Positions 1 through 11,600 of a stretch of DNA of 47,500 bases are shown here, piece by piece. A program made the position numbers and the translations under genes. Origin of the DNA: Symbiodinium natans (lineage: Eukaryota > Sar > Dinophyceae > Suessiales > Symbiodiniaceae); contig CAJNDS010002768.1 in assembly GCA_905221605.1 (NCBI GenBank), positions 530,001-577,500 of the forward strand, written 5' to 3'. Positions within the stretch are counted from its first letter, which is position 1. Each line of letters opens with the position of its first letter. A model generated the notes under the pieces. It saw only the letters and a list, made by a program, of their open reading frames with translations, did not search any database and was not told the DNA's origin.

Positions 1-834
1 CAGCGTGATGCCCGACACCCAATCGGATCCTCCTTTCCCGAAACCCTAAACCCGAAACCCTAAACCCTAAGCCCTAAACCCTAAACCCTAAACCCTAATG
101 CAGCAAAGTGGCGGCTCTGCGACTTCATCCACTTTCAGGTCGATCTTACGTCCTTCTCTAAGCCCTAAACCCTAAACCCTAAACCCTAAGCCCTAAACCC
201 TAAACCCTAAACCCTAAACCCTAAACCCTAGACCCGAAACCCTCAACCCTAACCCTAAACCCGAGACCCCAAACCCTGAACCCCAAACCCTAAGTCCTCA
301 AGGCTGTAGATGTCTTAGAGCCTCAACCTAAACTCCCTTAACCCCCCCCCCCCCCTCCTTCAAACAACAACCCCCCAAAGCCCGAAACCTTAAACCCCTA
401 AACCCCCTGAACACCTAAACCCTAAACCTTAAACCCTAAACCCTCCCTAAACCCTCCCTAAACCCTAAACCCTAAACCCTGAACCCTGAACCCTAAACCC
501 TAAACCCTAAACCCTAAACCCTTCACCCTAAACCCTCCCTAAACCCTAAACCCTCCCTAAACCCTAAACCCTAAACCCTAAACCCTAAACCCTAAACCAC
601 CCTAAACCCTAAACCCTAAACCCTAAACCCCACCCCCTCCGGCGTCCTACCCACTGGTCAGCCTTGGGCTTGTACACCTGCGTCGACTCTGACTTCCTGG
701 CTCTTGTGGCGATTCGTTGGGTTTAGGGTTTAGGGTTTAGGGTTTAGGGTTTAGGGTTTAGGGTTTAGGGTTTAGGGTTTAGGGTTTAGGGTTTAGGGTT
801 TAGGGTTTAGGGTTTAGGGTTTAGGGTTTTATAG

Positions 835-890
835 GGTTTTATAGGGTTTTATAGGGTTTTATAGGGTTTTATAGGGTTTTAGGGTTTTAG
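835..890 (+). repeat. Decamer variant array (TTTTATAGGG)n
   Basis: About five tandem copies inside a long TTTAGGG array, showing local spread of one variant. Confidence 0.8.
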
Positions 891-1414
891 GGTTTAGGGG
901 TTTAGGGTTTTAGGGTTTAGGGTTTAGGGTTTAGGGTTTAGGGTTTAGGGTTTAGGGTGGCTGGGATCAGAAGTTGCTACGGACCACAGGCTTTGTCCCA
1001 TGCGGGTAGCTCCGGTTGCAGCCCTAGTTCAGCTATAACCGGGGTTGAAAGTGTCTTGTGTCTGTGCACTTCGAACACGCAGTGTTTAACCCCACAAGCC
1101 TGCCTACACTTTCGTGGACGACGCTCGAATCCTGTACCGCGGTTTAGGGTTTAAAGTTTAGGGTTTAGGGTTTAGGGTTTAGGGTCACCCTAGCTAGACC
1201 CAGAAACCTGCAGCGAAACAAGGACGTCCTCGCGCAGAAGAGTATGCGCTCTGAGTCTTTGGACTTCAGATCCTTCTCCAGCCTTAGAGCCATGGCGTAG
1301 GGTTTAGGGTTTAGGGTTTAGGGTTTAGGGTTTAGGGTTTAGGGTTTAGGGCTTAGGGTTTAGGGTTTAGGGTTTAGGGTTTAGGGTTTAGGGTTTAGGG
1401 TGTCAGGTAATCAC

Positions 1415-1530
1415 CTCGGAACTGGAACCTCCAGATGCTCTGCCACTCCTGATACTCATTCCAGACATCTCCCGAAACCCCTATGATCAAGGTTCCGGAT
1501 TGCGTTGCAGTAGCACCCTGCCAGCGGCCC
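1415..1530 (-). CDS. Candidate exon
   Basis: The longest coding-looking island of the first 5 kb: reads GRWQGATATQSGTLIIGVSG then DVWNEYQEWQSIWRFQF, between CTCGAG|GGCCG and CCGAG|GTGATT. Confidence 0.4.
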
Positions 1531-2946
1531 TCGAGAATACACCAGTTCAAACAAGGAAGAAGAGTAAAGCTTCAGGAACTAAACGAATGACTTGAACGCA
1601 TCCATTCAAGCATTGGTTTATGTAGATGGATGGGTAGGCAGATCGATGGATTTAACTTGTAGTTCTGTCTATATGTGCATTCATAATCTTCTTGTTCCCA
1701 AGCAGGAAGTGCAGGAGTCCCCTCCTCTAGTGATTGCCACGCACGCTCGCAACGAAATGAACCCATAAACCCATAAACCCTAAACCCTAAACCCTAAACC
1801 CTAAACCCTAAACCCTGAACCCTGAAACCCAGATCCCAGAGCTCTACCTCCCTCAAGTCAGGATCCACAAATCCAAAAGAGCGAGGGTTCGGATTTCAAG
1901 GATTAGGAAATAGGGCTTAGGGTTTAGGGTTTAGGGTTTAGGGTTTAGGGTTTAGGGTTTAGGGTACCCCTGAACCCTAGAAGGCTATGACGGCCGGCTC
2001 CCTGGATCTTGCCATTTTTAGACAGGGGGGTGCATGATATGCTTAGGGTTTAGGGTTGTTTATGGCTAGGGTATAGGGTTTAGGGTTTACGGTTTAGGGT
2101 TTAGGGTTTAGGGTTTTGGGCTAGGGCCGACCAGGCAGCTGCTTGAACTGGTGATCCGTCCTTGGGGGGCTCTCCGGACTGACTAGTTTCGGGTTTAGGG
2201 TTTAAGGGTTTAAGGGTTTAAGGGCTTAAGGGCTTAAGGGCCATGTGACCTTTTATACCCCAAACCCCTAAACCCTAAACCCTCAACCCTAAACCATAAA
2301 CCCTAAACCCTAAACCCTAAACCCATGAACCCAAAAGTCTTCAGGATTTAGGGTTTGGGGTTTAGGGTCCCAAAGCCTTGGGGTGCTAGGATTTCGGTTG
2401 TTGGCTTTGGGCACCACAAACTCCGACGGCTTAAACAAACCTGGAGCTAAGGGTTGGATGTTTAGGGTTTAGGGTTTAGGGTTTAGGGTTTAGGGTTTAG
2501 GGTTTAGGGTTTAGGGTTTAGGGTTCGGGTTTCATGGCAGGCGTGGGAATTTTCCAGACACAAAGCCTGAAATTCGTACACCCCAATACCCCTCATGCCA
2601 TTCACTGATACTCTCACACCGTCTCACACCCTCATACCCCAAGACCGCAATACCCTGAGACCATGATACCTCAAGCCCTGAACCCTAAACCCTAAACCCT
2701 AAGCCCTAAACCCTAAACCCTAAACCCGGTGTTGCAGTAACTTTGTGGCCGCCGTGGCTCAGGCCCTGCAGGAAGCTCGGCTGCGAACTGGCAGGGACCA
2801 AGGAGAGCGAGCCCTCCTCCGGCTCTTCCTGGGTTTAGGGTTTAGGGTTTAGGGTTTAGGGTTTAGGGTTTAGGGTTTAGGGTTTAGGGTTTAGGGCTAA
2901 AGAAGATCCGGGTTTAGGGTTTAGGGCTTAGGGCTGAGGGGCTTAC

Positions 2947-3040
2947 TAGACTAGGGGTGTTCAAGCTTATGAACTTGGGAGTTGCGCGCTTCTCCGGGTG
3001 TTCAGGTTCACGGCAGAGGATGAATCGCGCGATTTGCTCC
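2947..3040 (-). CDS. Candidate exon
   Basis: Reads EQIARFILCREPEHPEKRAT and on to NTPSL between CTTCAG|GGAGC and GTCTA|GTAAGC. Good donor; partners unknown. Confidence 0.35.
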
Positions 3041-4409
3041 CTGAAGCGGTTTAGAGTTTAGGGTTTAGGGTTTAGGGTTTAGGGTTTAGGGTTTAGGGTT
3101 TAGGGTTTAGGGTTTAGGGTTTAGGGTTGTCGGCTCATTACCCTAGAGAGTTTCCCATCCTGGTCACTCGTTTTGGTTGGCTGGGGGTTCCCCAATAGTG
3201 AGCCTCTTCTGCATTGATTCTGAAACCCTAAACCCTGAACCCTGAACCCTAAACCCTAAACCCTAAACCCTAAACCCTAAACCCTAAACCCTGAACCCTA
3301 AACCCTAAACCCTAAACCGGACAGCGTTCAAGGCTTCGGTTAACCGTGAACTAACCTTCTGCGAGACCCGGCTTCGGGGATTTGGGACAGCTGAAGCGCG
3401 TAAACCCCGAAACCCGCCCGAAAGCCTAGCAACGAAACTGCAGACCCTAGGGCATCTAAACTCCGGACCCTAAACCCGAGGGGTGTGACCCCAGCCTAGG
3501 GTTTGTCTTGGGGGGCGTATGTGGACCATCATGTCGACGCGATGTACCCTCAAACCCGTTGAAAGCTCTTCCGAGCTACGCCTGCATAGGTTTAGGGGTG
3601 GGGTTAAGGAAGGGTTCGGGGCCTGGGGTTCAGGGATTGAGGTGCCGTCTGGCTACGGGTTTCAGGGTCAGCTAGGGTTTAGGGTTTAGGGTTTAGGGTT
3701 TAGGGTTTAGGGTTTAGGGTTTAGGGTTTAGGGTTTAGGGTTTAGGGGCTTTGGATCCCTAAAGGTTGAGGGGCCCCTAACCAACGACCAGCAAGCTAGG
3801 GGTTTGGGGACTTGAAAATCTGGGAAGCAATTAAAATTCTAGGGTACAGGCATGTTTAGGGTTTAAGGCTTCGCGCTTCGGGGTGTCTAGGGTTTAGGGC
3901 TTATGGCTTAGGGCTTAGGGCTTAGGGATGTTTGGGGTGTAGGGTTTGGGGCTCAGGGGTGTTTAGGGTTTAGGTTTAGGGTTTAGGGTTTAGGGTTTAG
4001 GGTTTAGGGTTTAGGGTTTAGGGTTTAGGGTTTAGGGTTTAGGGAAAAGGGTTTAGGGTCTAGGGTTTAGGGTTTAGGGTTTAGGGTTTAGGGTTCGGGA
4101 TGAGGGTGTAGTGTAGTGCTTAGGGATGTGGGACTTAGGTTTTGTCGTGCTCAAGTCCCGGTGGCATCATCGCTCTCCTCGATCCTTGGGCAGGCTCGGC
4201 CCACAAGAAGAGCCCAGAACCCGGGTTTGTTTCGGCTGTGTGGGGGTCCAGGGTTTAGGGTTCAGGGTTTAGAAGGCTTAGGGCCCTAAACCCTAAACCC
4301 TAAACCCTAAACCCTAAACCCTAAACCCTAAACCCTAAACCCTTTTTGTGGTTTAGAAGGTTTGCAGTTTAGGGTTCGGTTTGAGGGGCATAGGGCTTGC
4401 TGACATCCA

Positions 4410-4478
4410 AGCTTTACGCACGTGGCGCGGGTGCCTCCCTAATCCAACCGAAGCCAGGTAAAGGAGCTTTCTCCACTC
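4410..4478 (-). CDS. Candidate exon downstream of TPR exon k
   Basis: Reads EWRKLLYLASVGLGRHPRH after acceptor CCCTAAG|GAGTGG, where the AG comes from the telomere-like repeat. It starts in phase 0, compatible with exon k, but order and membership are unproven. The lower boundary is approximate. Confidence 0.35.
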
Positions 4479-5554
4479 CTTAGGGTTGAGGGTTTAGGGT
4501 TGAGGGTTTAGGGTTTAGGGTTTAGGGTTTAGGGTCTAGGGTCTAGGGTTTACAGGCAGCCACACTCCACCCTCAGAAGCCCTAGCTCCGAAACCTAGCA
4601 GACATCGTCAGCCCTCAGCCGCGCAGGGTTTATGATTTGGAGTTGAGGGTTACCCAAGACCTGTGACAAACACCTCACGGCTCCTTCGCATCCAAAAACC
4701 CTGAAACCCAAACCCACCTCATGAACCCCCCCCAAAGCCCTAAACCCCCTAAACCCTAAACCCTAAACCCTAAACCCTAAACCCTAAACCCTAAACCCTA
4801 AACCCTAAACCCTAAACCCTAAACCCTAAACCCTAAACCCTAAATGGACCAAGCCATGCTTCGCCACCCGCACCGGGCCAACAGGTTCATCCACGTCGGC
4901 CGCAGCGGTTTCTTGGGCGGGCTCCTGTGGAATGTGAGGATTTTGGGCGGCTCGAGGGGCTCAACTTGGAGGTTTAGGGTTTAGGGTTTAGGGATTAGGG
5001 TTTAGGGTTTAGGGTTTAGGGTTTAGGGTGATATGGGATCTAGGGTGGCGGTTCAAGGTCTGGGGCTTGGATCTACGCAGTCTAGGATCCGACGGCTCCG
5101 TCGCTTCGAGCCCAACCCGCGGGCTTCGCACTGTGCACCGCACTTAGGCTGTGGGGTTGCTATTTGGTTTTTTTTGAGTTTCGGGCACCCTCAACCCTAA
5201 ACCCTAAACCCTATAAACCCTCAAAACCCTAAGAACCCTAAAAGCCGTAAAAACCCTGAAAACCCTAAAAAGCCTAAAAACCCTAAAAACCCTGAAAACC
5301 CTAAACCCTAAACCCAAAACCCTAAACCCTAATTAGCCAGTTCAGCTGAACAGCGTGCCAAACCTTGAAGCCCTCGGCCCCTGAGACCTCAACCAGCCTA
5401 AACCTTGAAGAAGCCGTGACTTCCTTTACGCCCTAAGCCCTTTTCAAAAACACACTTAAAGCCTTGAAAGCCCTATAAACCCTAAACCCTAAACCCTAAA
5501 CCCTAAACCCCTTGAAGCACGGTCCCTAAGACCCTACAATCCCTCCCTCCCGAC

Positions 5555-5608
5555 CTCCTGTAGTTGCTGCGCTTTCTTGGCCTCCTCGGCCGCCGCCCTG
5601 GTCTTCTC
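5555..5608 (-). CDS. TPR gene exon k (charged helix)
   Basis: About 54 bp, reads EKTRAAAEEAKKAQQLQ. Acceptor GTAAGAG|GAGAAG. The donor is either CAG|GAGGTC (ending at 5558) or GAG|GTCGGG (ending at 5555). A candidate next exon is at 4410-4478; the true downstream order is unknown. Confidence 0.7.
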
Positions 5609-8600
5609 CTCTTACTGAGATGTGTTGGTTTGGGGTTTAGGGTTTAGGGTTTAGGGTTTAGGGTTTAGGGTTTAGGGTTTGGGGTTTAGGGTTTGGGGTT
5701 TGGGGCTTGGGGCTTGGAGTTTTGGGTATAGGATTTAGGTCCGGGGCTTTAACAAAACAAGACTTACAACCCCACACCCGGTTTTCAAAGGGGATGTCGG
5801 GCTTTTGGGAGTCTTAGGTTCTGGGAAGCTCAGGTTTGGGGCTTGGGGATCAAAGGCTGGGGTTCTTGGTGCGAAACTTGGGGGGTGCTAGACTCACTAA
5901 GCCCGAAAACCCGAAACCCTTAACCCTAAAAAGCCCTTCCCCCCCATAAACCCTAAGTGTCACCCTAACCCTATTCCCCCTACACCCTGAACCCTAAAAC
6001 CCCAAACCCCCTCAACCCTAAACCCTAAACCCTAAACCCTAAACCCTAAACCCTAAACCCTAAACGCGACCCTAAACCCTAAACCCTCAACCCTAAACCC
6101 TAAACCCTAAACCCTAAACCCTAACCCTACATGGAACCCCTTTGAGCCCTGGCTCCACCTCAAGCCAGCCAACCCCAAGTTCTAGGGCTGAGGATTTCGG
6201 AGGGCCGTTTACAGTTTGGGATTGGGAGTTTAGGATTTAGGGTTTAGGGTTTAGGTTTTACGGTTTAGGATTCAGGGCTGAGCCCTACCTGAAGCCCCCT
6301 AACGCCCCCCGAAAGGGATTTGGATGGCTCTGAAGGTGGAGCTTTGGGTAAAGCAGCCCCCAAAACCACCCTACACACCCTAAACCCCTAAACCCTGAAC
6401 CCTAAAAACACCCTAAACCCCAAACCCCAAACCCCAAACTCCAAACCCTAAACCCTAAACCCTAAACCCTAAACCCTAAACCCTAAACCCTAAACCCTAA
6501 ACCCTAAACCCTAAAAACACGGGGTCGCAGCCCAAGTCTCCAGGAGGTCTCGCGCTTCGCGGCTCGAAGGGAAAAGTGCCAAAGCATCCTATGGGGCTTA
6601 GGGTTTGTAGGGTTTGTAGGGTTTGTAGGGTTTGTAGGGTTTGTAGGGTTTAGGGTTTAGGGTTTAGGGTTTAGGGTTTAGGGCTTAGGGTTTAGGGCTT
6701 AGGGCTTAGGGCTTATAGGGTTTAGGGTTTCGGCAGTTCTGGGAGCATCAAGGTTTAAGCGCTTTGAGGTCAGGGCTTATGGGTTGGAGCGGAGTTGAGG
6801 GGTTTTCGGGGTTCAAGGCACTTTGTGGTATTGAGGGTTGAGTTTTCAAGGCTTAATTTTGCCTAAACCCTAAACCCTCAACCCTACACCCTCAAGCCCC
6901 TGTAACTTGAAATTATTCAAAGAATCCAACACAGAAACGTTCCTCGAAACTTTCCCGCAGCTGAACCCTTCATCATTCAAAATGAACCCTACACCATGGG
7001 ATGTTCCCCTTTATACTAACAGTCCTTACAAGGGATGAAAATAGGGGGGGGGGGCACTATTATCCGAACCAAGGAGTGTTAGTATAAGGGGGAACATCCC
7101 AGCCCTACACCCTAAACCGCCCCTTCGGACGGAGAGCTCAAGACTTGATGAATAAGGGTAATTAGGGTGTCGAATTCTTAGGGTTGCAGGGTGTAGTCCT
7201 CCAGGTCGTTCATGGCATCCTCCCACTTGTGCCTTTGAGGGGTTTAGGGATTAGGTTTAGGATTTAGGGTTTAGGATTTAGGGTGAAGGGTTTGGGGTTT
7301 AGGGTTTAGGGTTTAGGGGATTGTGTTGGCCAACGCACAACACAAGGCTCCCCATAAGTAGACTGGGTACCTATCTTTCAAGGGTCTGCTGAAGCGGAAG
7401 TGGCATATGCTAGGGTCAATAACTTGTTTCTCTTAATTCATTTATAATCTCCGAATTTGGAGGTTGTACAGGATGTGCATTTTTCAACTAGAGTCTACTT
7501 CTTTTATGACTTTATCACCCTCAAGTACAGGAAATCTTATTCTTGGATGTTTACTGTCTGGTATATATTCTTGTCTTACAACTCTAAACTTTTGGACAAC
7601 ATTTTCAAAATCTGAGGTCTTGCTATCTGACATTGAAGACACCCCCAGTCTTTTCTTGGGCTTTCTTGAGTACAGCTTTCATCTATATACATTAACAACC
7701 TTATCTGATACACTTCTTTGAATTTTGGGTGATCTTCTTTGCAGTACACTTCTCTTTGACCCTGTATTTGGAAGGGGTCCTATATTCGATTAACATGAGT
7801 CTTGGTCTTTTGGCATCCAGAAGTTTACATCTTAAGGGTTCCTGCATTCGGGATCATTTCCAATAAAACATCTGGGCTTCTGCAAATATACATTTTTTTG
7901 GTCACCAACCCACGACGTTTGACATGTCACCTATGTCTCTTCTTGGAAGTCTTGTTTGGGGGCATCATATGTATACTGTAGGTCTAGAAAGTCACACAAT
8001 AGCTTCTTTTACAGATAATGTTGTTTCCAACTGGTACAGAAATCTTTCATTGGCTTTTACATACCTTGGAAACCCACATTGATTAAACCTTGGAGTAGGT
8101 TCTGCCTTCTTCTCGCATCTCTTTGTATTACTGTTTACTATAGGTGAACACTTCTTGGATATGCTGCAGTAGATCTAGGATTACATGATACATATAACTC
8201 GTAGCACATGTTCATTTTGTTCTTTCTTCAGGAGCTATCTGCTCTAGAATGCCTTTTTAACGAGAAAAGTTGTTGGCTGGAGGTATTGGGGGGGCCTCAA
8301 GGAGGAGAAGCCTGGAGCTCTCGCATGGTGAAGCCTGGAGGTTTTGGGGGGTGAAGCCTGGAGCTGTCGGGGAGGTGAAGCCTGGAGCTTTCGGAGCTGT
8401 TTTGTCACGCGCGCTTTGCTCAGAGGATGAAAAACATCAGAATGTGAAACGGATGGAAACTCTCAGGAGAAGCGTTGTCTCTTCTTTGATAACTCGATTT
8501 GATTCTCAGCGCTTTGAATTGTCCGCTTGATCTTCGCCAGCTGGGCTTTGGTTTGCTTCTGTCTCTTCTCGACCTTTTCCAGGTTGTTCAAGCAAAGCTT

Positions 8601-11600
8601 GAACACGTTTCGCACATTTCCACTGAAGCCACTGAATGCCTGGCTTACATAGCAGCGTAAGCGTCTGGCAAAGTCGAGATCATTCACGATTTGCGGTGAG
8701 AGCTTTGGATACATCCCGAAGCTTCCAAGCAACGCTAGGTGCTGGAGCTTTAAGGCCCAGCTGGCCGTGGGTATGCACTGCTGAACTAGGTCTTTTGCGC
8801 TGTTTGGCAGCTTCTTCCACATCCGTGCAGATGTGCACGTGCAGAGCAAATCGAAGATGTCCAGGACCATTGCTTTGCACGACATTTCGGGATTGAAGGT
8901 ATTGCTCGAGCCTGATAGTCTATATTAGTCTATATGTATGCATCCAAGTCAGCAACACGTCGCAAGTGCAACCTCAGGGATACATGTTTGCATGAGGCGT
9001 GCAGACAGAGTGAGTGCTCCTTGAAGTAAAAGGCGTAGAATTAAGGTGAAACCTGGAAGCTCTTGGGTGCCCTGAAGGAGGTGAAGCCTGGAGCTCTCGG
9101 GGGCCCTTTAAAAGGTTTAACCTGAAGCGCTCAGAAGCGGCCCTAACCTTGGGGCCCTGAAGGAGGTGGCCTGGAGCTTTTGGGCGGCCTAAAGGAGGTG
9201 AAGCCTGGAGGTCTCGAAGGGCCCTGAAGTGGTCTTGGGGGGGGGCCGTGAACCCTGAAATGGTTGGAATCTGTGGAGGAGGCCCTAGAGCAGTTGGCTC
9301 TAAACCGTAAAGTGAGAGTGGTTGGAACCTCAAGGTCTGGGGGGTGCCCTAAAGTGGTTGGAACTTGGAAGTCTGAGGTTTTGGGGGCTGCTGAGCACCC
9401 TTCTAGCACAAGGTCGGCCTGCGAAGTGCTTCCGCGAACCAAGCCCCAGGCTGCTACCCATGGGTGCCGGACACAGCAGGGCATTGTGTTCTGATTCGCC
9501 GGCGTAGGCAGGGTCAACCGCCATCACCAGCTTGGGCTCTTGACATTCCTGAGCAACACAACACTGCGACTCCGAATGTTTTCTTGGCCTGAGCTTGTGG
9601 CGCAGCAAGACAGCGTGCCATCGTAAGTTTCGAAGTCCAAGTCCTGTCGTGCCGTATTGCTGCACTTCCTTAAACTCAAGCTCACCGAGCCTGCATGTTC
9701 ACGGTTGCGGGCGGACGGGCTGATACCGAGAAGGCAGGCTTCTACTCTTGAAAGCTGTCAGAACGCAACGCAGTGCTTGAATTGCTTTTGAACTGCTGCG
9801 ACTTGTAAGCTGGACTTTGTGTTTTTGGGGTCTCCGTCATCACTACTGCACACACCAGGTATATGCGGGAAGTACCTCGCCTCCCCGTCTCGCGGGCCCC
9901 CTAAAGTGCATGGTCGGAACCTGGAGGTCTCGGGAAGCCCTAAAGTAAAGTGTTCGGAACTTGGAGGTCTGGAACCTGGAGGTCTGGGGGGGGGGGGGGC
10001 CTAGAGTGGTCGGAACCTGGAGGTGTCGGGGGGGCCCTAAAGTGGTCGGAACCTGGAGGTCTCGATGGGGGGCCCTAAAGTGCTGAGAGTTTATTGTCTT
10101 CGTTCCTCATATTCATCTACATTGAAACCGTTACTGGTATTCTTCCTACCTTTCCCCAATGCATTTCTTAAGGTTTAATGTTACGCCGACAAAAATCCCA
10201 TCCCCGACTCTTTTCAATCCTGGAGTTCCCTGTCACCTGTTGGATCAGGAATAACTTTCCTATCCTGCGCTGCTCCTGCGCCCTGCTCCTGCGCCCTGCT
10301 CCTACGCCCTGCTCCTGCTCCTGCGCCCTGCTCCTGTGCCCTGCGCCTGCGCCCTGCCTCTGCGCCTGCTCCTGCGCCTGCTCGCTCCTCCTCCTCCTCC
10401 TCCTCCTCCTCCTCCTCCTCCTCCTCCTCCTCCTCCTCCTCCTCCTCCTCCTCCTCCTCCTCCTCCTCCCTCTCCCTGCTCCTGCTCCTCCTGCTCCTCC
10501 CGTGCTCCTCCTGCTCCTCCTCCTCTCCTCCTGCTCCTCCTGCTCCCTGCTGCTCCTCCTGCTGCTCCTCCGGCTTGAGGTCAAAAGCTTGGTGGTCGAC
10601 GGCGATGCTTTACCAGTCTCGGCCCCTGGTTGCTTTGCAGGTCAACGTTGGGATGCTTGTAAGTTTGCAAAGACTTGGCAGCACATTCGCAAACTCAACA
10701 TCCAAGTTAAAAGCGCTCATCCGCACCCACCACCAATGGCCGGCAACGCATGCGTTGCATGTCCACTTGGAGGTCGTTCCACATGCACGTTTGGTGGGAA
10801 CGATTGAAGTTCTTGCAGTTGCCGATGTATTTCATTCGCTTTTCAGCAACTGCGCAGGTTAGGGTTAGGCCCCCCTATTTTTAAAAAAATCCGGCCGATG
10901 CGAATTCAGAGATCTGGGGGGGCGGGGGGGGGACGGTTTTAGTACTAGGGGGAAGGGATTACACCACCGGGCAGAAGCAAAAACTCATCCATATTTCGAT
11001 TATGATATCTTGCCATTGGTGTATTTCTACATTCATGTGAATTCCACAGCCTACAAGGGCTCAGGGTGTAGGCCACGGCCTATACGGGGCTCAGAGTTTA
11101 GTAAGGCTCTGGGTGAGAAAGTCAGGTGCCTGTGTTGATACCCCCAACCTAAAACCCCAAACCCCAAAACCCTAAGCTCCAAACCCTGAACCCGAAATCC
11201 GAAACCCGAAACCCGAAACCCTAAACCCTGACCCGAAACCCTATTTAAACCCGAAACCGATGCCACGGCGCAATGCACGCAGGGCCGCAGCCCGCCGAGT
11301 GAACGCCTTGAAGCAGGCGTCCGCGCTCTTTTGGAAGCCGTCCTCGAAAATCTCCGCGTACCTGAGGGGTAAACCAGCCAGAGGCCGGCTTAGGGTCTAG
11401 GGTCTAGGGTCTAGGGTCTAGGGTCTAGGGTCTAGGGTCTAGGGTCTAGGGTCTAGAGTCTAGGGTCTAGGGTCTAGGGTCTAGGGTCTAGGGTCTATCG
11501 ATAGTTCGGATTTAAGGCTTATGGTTCAGGGCTTAGGGTGGAGGGTTGAAGAGGTTCCAGGACACAGGGCGTCGCAGGCGGGGATGGAGGTAAGTAATTA

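Larger units (their letters stand above)
1..5554. repeat. Telomere-like repeat mosaic with unique islands
   Basis: Alternating CCCTAAA arrays (for example 41-640, 1766-1830, 2255-2325, 3223-3320, 4284-4345, 4735-4845, 5190-5335) and TTTAGGG arrays (718-955, 1297-1400, 1914-1964, 2460-2525, 2829-2900, 3050-3128, 3672-3746, 3960-4095, 4972-5030). Unique islands of 50-200 bp lie between them; many have an open minus-strand frame, and the best are listed separately. Likely introns and exons of the TPR gene's 3' part or of the next gene. Confidence 0.7.
7233..11271 (-). other. TPR intron h (4.0 kb), heterogeneous
   Basis: Left to right: short TTTAGGG/TTTAGGA stretches (7236-7320); an AT-rich unique block (7320-8265); minisatellite units (8275-8400, 9045-9250, 9320-9390, 9900-10085); the nested ORF at 8463-8885; a GC-rich block 9400-9830 in which I see nothing firm; the CTC microsatellite; a unique block 10570-10860; and degenerate repeat to 11271. 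Confidence 0.6.

Noticed and set aside
1-640. A true chromosome end
   Set aside because: Arrays are short, interrupted, of both orientations, and continue through all 47.5 kb; nothing distinguishes the left edge as a telomere.
957-1154. Small ORF and tRNA-like TTCGA words
   Set aside because: No cloverleaf could be folded around them, and the ORF ends in telomeric repeat.
2733-2832. Exon reading NFVAAVAQALQEARLRTG on the plus strand
   Set aside because: The opposite strand is equally open; strand cannot be decided, so not listed.
7320-8265. Gene using a TAA/TAG = Gln code
   Set aside because: The stop density in the favoured frame is not far below chance for this composition, other frames look partly coding too, and every other gene here uses standard stops.
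10168-10807. Long Leu-rich (+) and Arg-rich (-) ORFs
   Set aside because: Created by the CTC/CTG repeat; every frame of such a repeat is open.
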